Shown here piece by piece: positions 14,944 through 17,633 of a DNA stretch of 17,633 bases. Numbering within the stretch: the stretch's first letter is position 1; each line of letters starts with the position of its first letter. The DNA is from Vibrio tasmaniensis 1F-187 (GTDB lineage Bacteria > Pseudomonadota > Gammaproteobacteria > Enterobacterales > Vibrionaceae). A program made the translations under genes and the position numbers. Where the stretch lies: NCBI RefSeq assembly GCF_000272405.2, contig NZ_AJZM02000070.1, positions 1 to 17,633 of the forward strand, in the 5' to 3' direction. The notes beneath the pieces were generated by a model, which was not told the DNA's origin, did not search any database, and saw only the letters and a program-made list of their open reading frames with translations.

Positions 14944-16002
14944 GTGACTCCTTTCGCAACCGCCATATTAAAGTGGTATGACGCCTTTGGGCGCAAAGAA
15001 TTACCTTGGCAACAAAACAAAACTGCCTACACCGTTTGGCTATCTGAAATCATGCTTCAGCAGACTCAAGTGGCCACGGTGATTCCATACTACCAGCGCT
15101 TTTTAGAACGCTTTCCAACAGTTATTGACCTAGCGAACGCCGAACAAGATGAGGTGCTGCACTTATGGACAGGGCTTGGCTATTACGCGCGAGCTCGTAA
15201 CTTACATAAGGCTGCCAAGATTGTTACCGAGCAATACGGTGGTGAATTTCCGCTTTCTATCGAAGAAATGAACGCGCTACCGGGTATTGGGCGCTCTACT
15301 GCCGCTGCAGTGTTGTCCTCTGTGCATAAACTCCCTCATGCGATTCTTGATGGCAACGTCAAACGCACCTTAGCGAGAAGCTTTGCAGTAGAAGGTTGGC
15401 CGGGGCAAAAGAAAGTCGAGAACCAGCTTTGGGAACACGCAGAAGCACACACTCCCAATCAAGATGTTGATAAGTACAATCAAGCCATGATGGACATGGG
15501 TGCGATGGTTTGTACTCGTAGCAAGCCCAAATGTACGTTATGCCCGATTGAAAGCATGTGTGAAGCTAAGAAGCTCGATAAGCAGCTCGATTTCCCTGGC
15601 AAGAAGCCTAAGAAAGAAAAGCCGATAAAAGAAACATGGTTTGTGATTCTGTACCACAACAATCAAGTATGGCTCGAACAACGCCCTCAATCTGGTATCT
15701 GGGGAGGACTATTCTGTTTCCCTCAGAATGAAAACGCAGAGATCGAACATCAGTTAGACCTTCGTTCGATCAAAGACAATGAAACCGATTCGATCAAGAC
15801 CATGATTGCGTTTCGACATACTTTCAGCCACTACCACTTAGATATCACGCCTGTATTAGTAAAACTAGATAAACAACCAGATTTGATAATGGAAGGGACT
15901 AAAGGTCTCTGGTATAACTTATCAAAACCGGAAGAAATTGGCCTAGCCGCTCCTGTAAAGCAGCTTATTGAGAGCCTACCCTTTGAACTGAACGACGTTT
16001 GA
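14944..16002 (+). CDS. mutY: Adenine DNA glycosylase
   Basis: A 352-residue base-excision repair enzyme that removes adenine mispaired with 8-oxoguanine, preventing G:C to T:A changes. The HhH-GPD domain has the catalytic pair E35 ([11 protein letters not shown]) and D136 (LDGNVKR), equivalent to E37 and D138 of E. coli. The 4Fe-4S cluster cysteines are C190, C197, C200 and C206 (CX6CX2CX5C). A C-terminal MutT-like domain (about 230-350) that recognises 8-oxoG includes [12 protein letters not shown] (289-300). The start codon is GTG with AGAG about six bases upstream; an ATG at 14939 is out of frame and stops after one codon. It is followed by yggX after 28 bases. Confidence 0.96.
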   Translation: MTPFATAILKWYDAFGRKELPWQQNKTAYTVWLSEIMLQQTQVATVIPYYQRFLERFPTVIDLANAEQDEVLHLWTGLGYYARARNLHKAAKIVTEQYGGEFPLSIEEMNALPGIGRSTAAAVLSSVHKLPHAILDGNVKRTLARSFAVEGWPGQKKVENQLWEHAEAHTPNQDVDKYNQAMMDMGAMVCTRSKPKCTLCPIESMCEAKKLDKQLDFPGKKPKKEKPIKETWFVILYHNNQVWLEQRPQSGIWGGLFCFPQNENAEIEHQLDLRSIKDNETDSIKTMIAFRHTFSHYHLDITPVLVKLDKQPDLIMEGTKGLWYNLSKPEEIGLAAPVKQLIESLPFELNDV

Positions 16003-16030
16003 ATCAACGAACGCGATAAGAGGAACCACT

Positions 16031-16303
16031 ATGAGCCGCACTGTATTTTGTGCTCGCCTTCAAAAAGATGCTGAAGGCCTAGATTTTCAACTTTACCCGG
16101 GTGACCTAGGTAAGCGTATCTTTGACAACGTATCTAAAGAAGCTTGGGGACAATGGCAAAGTAAGCAAACTATGCTTATCAATGAAAAGAAGCTGAACAT
16201 GATGGATCCTGAGCATCGTAAACTTCTTGAAACTGAGATGGTTAACTTCCTTTTCGAAGGTAAAGATGTCGTTATTGATGGCTATACCCCGCCTAGCGAA
16301 TAA
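16031..16303 (+). CDS. yggX: Fe(2+)-trafficking protein YggX
   Basis: A 90-residue cytoplasmic protein that protects Fe-S clusters and lowers oxidative damage by labile iron. SRTVFCARL at the N-terminus carries the conserved C7, and [17 protein letters not shown] and [14 protein letters not shown] follow the family pattern through to the C-terminus. Length matches E. coli YggX (91). AAGAGGAA at 16018-16025 gives a good ribosome binding site. The gene is 28 bases after mutY, and MutY is itself an Fe-S protein, so co-expression makes sense. Confidence 0.96.
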   Translation: MSRTVFCARLQKDAEGLDFQLYPGDLGKRIFDNVSKEAWGQWQSKQTMLINEKKLNMMDPEHRKLLETEMVNFLFEGKDVVIDGYTPPSE

Positions 16304-16306
16304 GAC

Positions 16307-16322
16307 ATTTATTTAAATAAAT
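16307..16322. repeat. 16-bp all-A/T perfect palindrome after yggX
   Basis: ATTTATTTAAATAAAT, an exact palindrome without a loop, starting three bases after the yggX stop. It could be a protein-binding site or simply AT-rich spacer. Its role is unknown. Confidence 0.6.
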
Positions 16323-16325
16323 TTT

Positions 16326-16360
16326 AATGACATCATGGTTTACGCCGCGATGTCATTTTT
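16326..16360 (+). terminator. Terminator-like hairpin between yggX and mltC
   Basis: AATGACATC (16326-16334) pairs with GATGTCATT (16349-16357) over a 14-base loop, with five T to 16360. The mltC ribosome binding site GAGGA follows five bases later. It may be a partial terminator or attenuator inside the operon. Confidence 0.65.
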
Positions 16361-16372
16361 GTATGAGGAACT

Positions 16373-17506
16373 ATGAAAAAGCTAAGTTACTTCCTAACAG
16401 CCATGTTGTTAACAGGGTGCAGTCGTGAATTTGTCGAAAGCATTTATGATGTTAACTACGAACCAACCAACCGGTTTGTAAGTAATTTGGCAGAACTACC
16501 AGGGCAATTTGAAAAAGATACTGGGGCGTTGGATGCTTTGATTAGTAGCTTTTCAGGCAATATCCAAAAGCGCTGGGGCAGCAGTGAAGTAAAGATGGCA
16601 GGTAAGAGTAACTATGTGAAATACATAGACAATTATCTAAGCCGTTCAGAAGTTAACTTCAGTCAAGGTATCATAACGGTAGAAACCATCTCCTTAACAG
16701 ATCCTAAAAAGCACCTCAAAAATGCGATCATGACGACGCTCCTGACACCCGATGATCCAGCTCATGTCGATCTATTTTCGTCCAAAAGCATAAAGCTAGA
16801 AGGTCAACCTTTCCTCTACAACCAAGTCGTAGACCAAGAGAAAAAGCCCATCCAATGGACATGGCGTGCTAACAAATTCGCAGATTACCTGATCGCCAAT
16901 AACCTAAAAACCAAAGAGGTAGACTTTAAAAAAGCCTACTACGTCGAAATCCCAATGGTGGCAGATCATGCGAGCAAACGTAGTTATAAGTATGCCGACA
17001 TAGTACAACGAGCATCTCAACGCTATGACATCCCTGAAGACTTGATCTATGCAATCATCAAGACAGAAAGCAGCTTCAATCCTTACGCAGTGAGCTGGGC
17101 AAATGCTTATGGTCTTATGCAGGTGGTACCTAAAACCGCTGGCCGAGATGTCTTTAAGCTCGTTAAAAAGAAACCTGGAGAACCAAGTCCTGAGTACTTA
17201 TTCAATCCAGAAAACAACATTGATGCAGGCACCGCATACTTTTACATCCTTAAAAATCGTTATTTAAAAGACGTAAAACACCCAACCACGCTTGAGTACA
17301 GTATGATCTCTGCATACAACGGCGGCACTGGTGGCGTGCTCAATACTTTTAGTAAGGATAGAAAGCGAGCAATGCGTGACTTAAATTCACTGCAACCGAG
17401 TCAAGCTTACTGGGCACTAACAAAGAAACATCCCAATAAAGAGTCGCGCCGATACTTAGAGAAAGTAACAAAATTCAAGAAAGATTTTAACCAAGGTAAA
17501 ACGTAA
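16373..17506 (+). CDS. mltC: Membrane-bound lytic murein transglycosylase C
   Basis: A 377-residue outer-membrane lipoprotein that cleaves the beta-1,4 link between N-acetylmuramic acid and N-acetylglucosamine, forming 1,6-anhydromuropeptides during wall turnover. Residues 1-15 are a lipoprotein signal with lipobox LTGC and C16 as the lipidated residue. An N-terminal DUF3393 domain covers about 30-190, and the SLT goose-lysozyme-type domain about 205-350. The catalytic glutamate is E232 in KTESSFNPYAVSWANAYGLMQ. AYNGG at 314-318 is the other SLT hallmark. GAGGA at 16365-16369 precedes the ATG. It is the last gene of mutY-yggX-mltC. Confidence 0.96.
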   Translation: MKKLSYFLTAMLLTGCSREFVESIYDVNYEPTNRFVSNLAELPGQFEKDTGALDALISSFSGNIQKRWGSSEVKMAGKSNYVKYIDNYLSRSEVNFSQGIITVETISLTDPKKHLKNAIMTTLLTPDDPAHVDLFSSKSIKLEGQPFLYNQVVDQEKKPIQWTWRANKFADYLIANNLKTKEVDFKKAYYVEIPMVADHASKRSYKYADIVQRASQRYDIPEDLIYAIIKTESSFNPYAVSWANAYGLMQVVPKTAGRDVFKLVKKKPGEPSPEYLFNPENNIDAGTAYFYILKNRYLKDVKHPTTLEYSMISAYNGGTGGVLNTFSKDRKRAMRDLNSLQPSQAYWALTKKHPNKESRRYLEKVTKFKKDFNQGKT

Positions 17507-17529
17507 GCCTCACTTTTGAATAAAAAAAC

Positions 17530-17553
17530 AACTAACGAACGTTTTTTTTAGTT
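17530..17553 (+). terminator. Weak possible terminator after mltC
   Basis: AACTAA (17530-17535) and TTAGTT (17548-17553) surround a loop that contains eight T. The stem is A/T-only and the T-run lies inside the hairpin, so this is a doubtful terminator; nothing better follows mltC before the tRNA promoter. Confidence 0.25.
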
Positions 17554-17569
17554 ATTTTCAAAAAAGGTG

Positions 17570-17598
17570 TTGACGGTTATGCAGAAAATCCGTTTAAT
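17570..17598 (+). promoter_or_regulatory. Promoter of the tRNA-Phe gene
   Basis: TTGACG (17570-17575), a 17-base spacer and TTTAAT (17593-17598), followed by a GC-rich discriminator (GCGCTCC). This is the classic form of stringently controlled stable-RNA promoters. Transcription would begin about five bases before the mature tRNA 5' end. Confidence 0.8.
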
Positions 17599-17609
17599 AG
17601 CGCTCCGTT

Positions 17610-17633
17610 GCCCGGATAGCTCAGTCGGTAGAG
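17610..17633 (+). tRNA. tRNA-Phe, 5' part only (cut by window end)
   Basis: The last 24 bases match the 5' acceptor arm and D-arm of gammaproteobacterial tRNA-Phe (GCCCGGATAGCTCAGTCGGT, then AGAG). The anticodon lies beyond the window, so identity rests on similarity to the known E. coli sequence. A dedicated promoter lies just upstream. In E. coli a tRNA-Phe gene (pheV) is also found near the mltC region. Confidence 0.8.

Overview
The window looks like core chromosome from a Vibrio, probably of the V. splendidus type; genus is an inference from protein similarity and gene order. Nearly every gene is a recognisable gammaproteobacterial housekeeping gene, and most follow the order of the E. 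coli block sprT-endA-rsmE-gshB-yqgE-ruvX ... yggS-yggT-yggU-rdgB-hemW ... trmB-mutY-yggX-mltC. As in Pseudomonas and other Vibrionaceae, a pilT-pilU pair and proC sit inside the block. I see no insertion sequence, prophage, CRISPR array, defence island or compositional break.

Layout. 1-246 is a leader region without a confident gene, ahead of a DUF2189 membrane protein (247-1044) that ends in an intrinsic terminator. 1123-5475 is a rightward run: sprT, secreted endonuclease I, rsmE, gshB, terminator, yqgE, ruvX. 5571-5777 encodes a very small lipoprotein whose C-terminus is a Met-His tandem repeat. A bidirectional terminator separates it from leftward pilT-pilU (8000-5839), the twisting-motility retraction ATPases. 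Only 26 bases separate the pilT start from the rightward run yggS, proC, yggT, yggU, a DUF4426 gene, rdgB and hemW (8027-12874). Leftward glsA (13871-12951) and trmB (14778-14059) follow, each with its own terminator. Divergent mutY, yggX and mltC run rightward to 17506, and the window ends inside a tRNA-Phe gene (from 17610) that has a good promoter.

Functional themes are RNA and nucleotide quality control (rsmE, trmB, ruvX, rdgB, mutY), redox and Fe-S protection (gshB, yggX, mutY's cluster, hemW), amino-acid and PLP metabolism (yggS, proC, glsA), type IV pilus retraction, and envelope or secreted functions (endonuclease I, mltC, the small lipoprotein, DUF4426).

I found no new multi-gene system. 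What deserves a second look is small: the Met/His-repeat lipoprotein; three short tandem-repeat arrays (15 bp in a gene, 5 bp between genes, 7 bp across a stop codon); terminator-like hairpins lying just before the ribosome binding sites of several genes; some unexplained inverted repeats; and two conserved but uncharacterised genes (DUF2189 and DUF4426).
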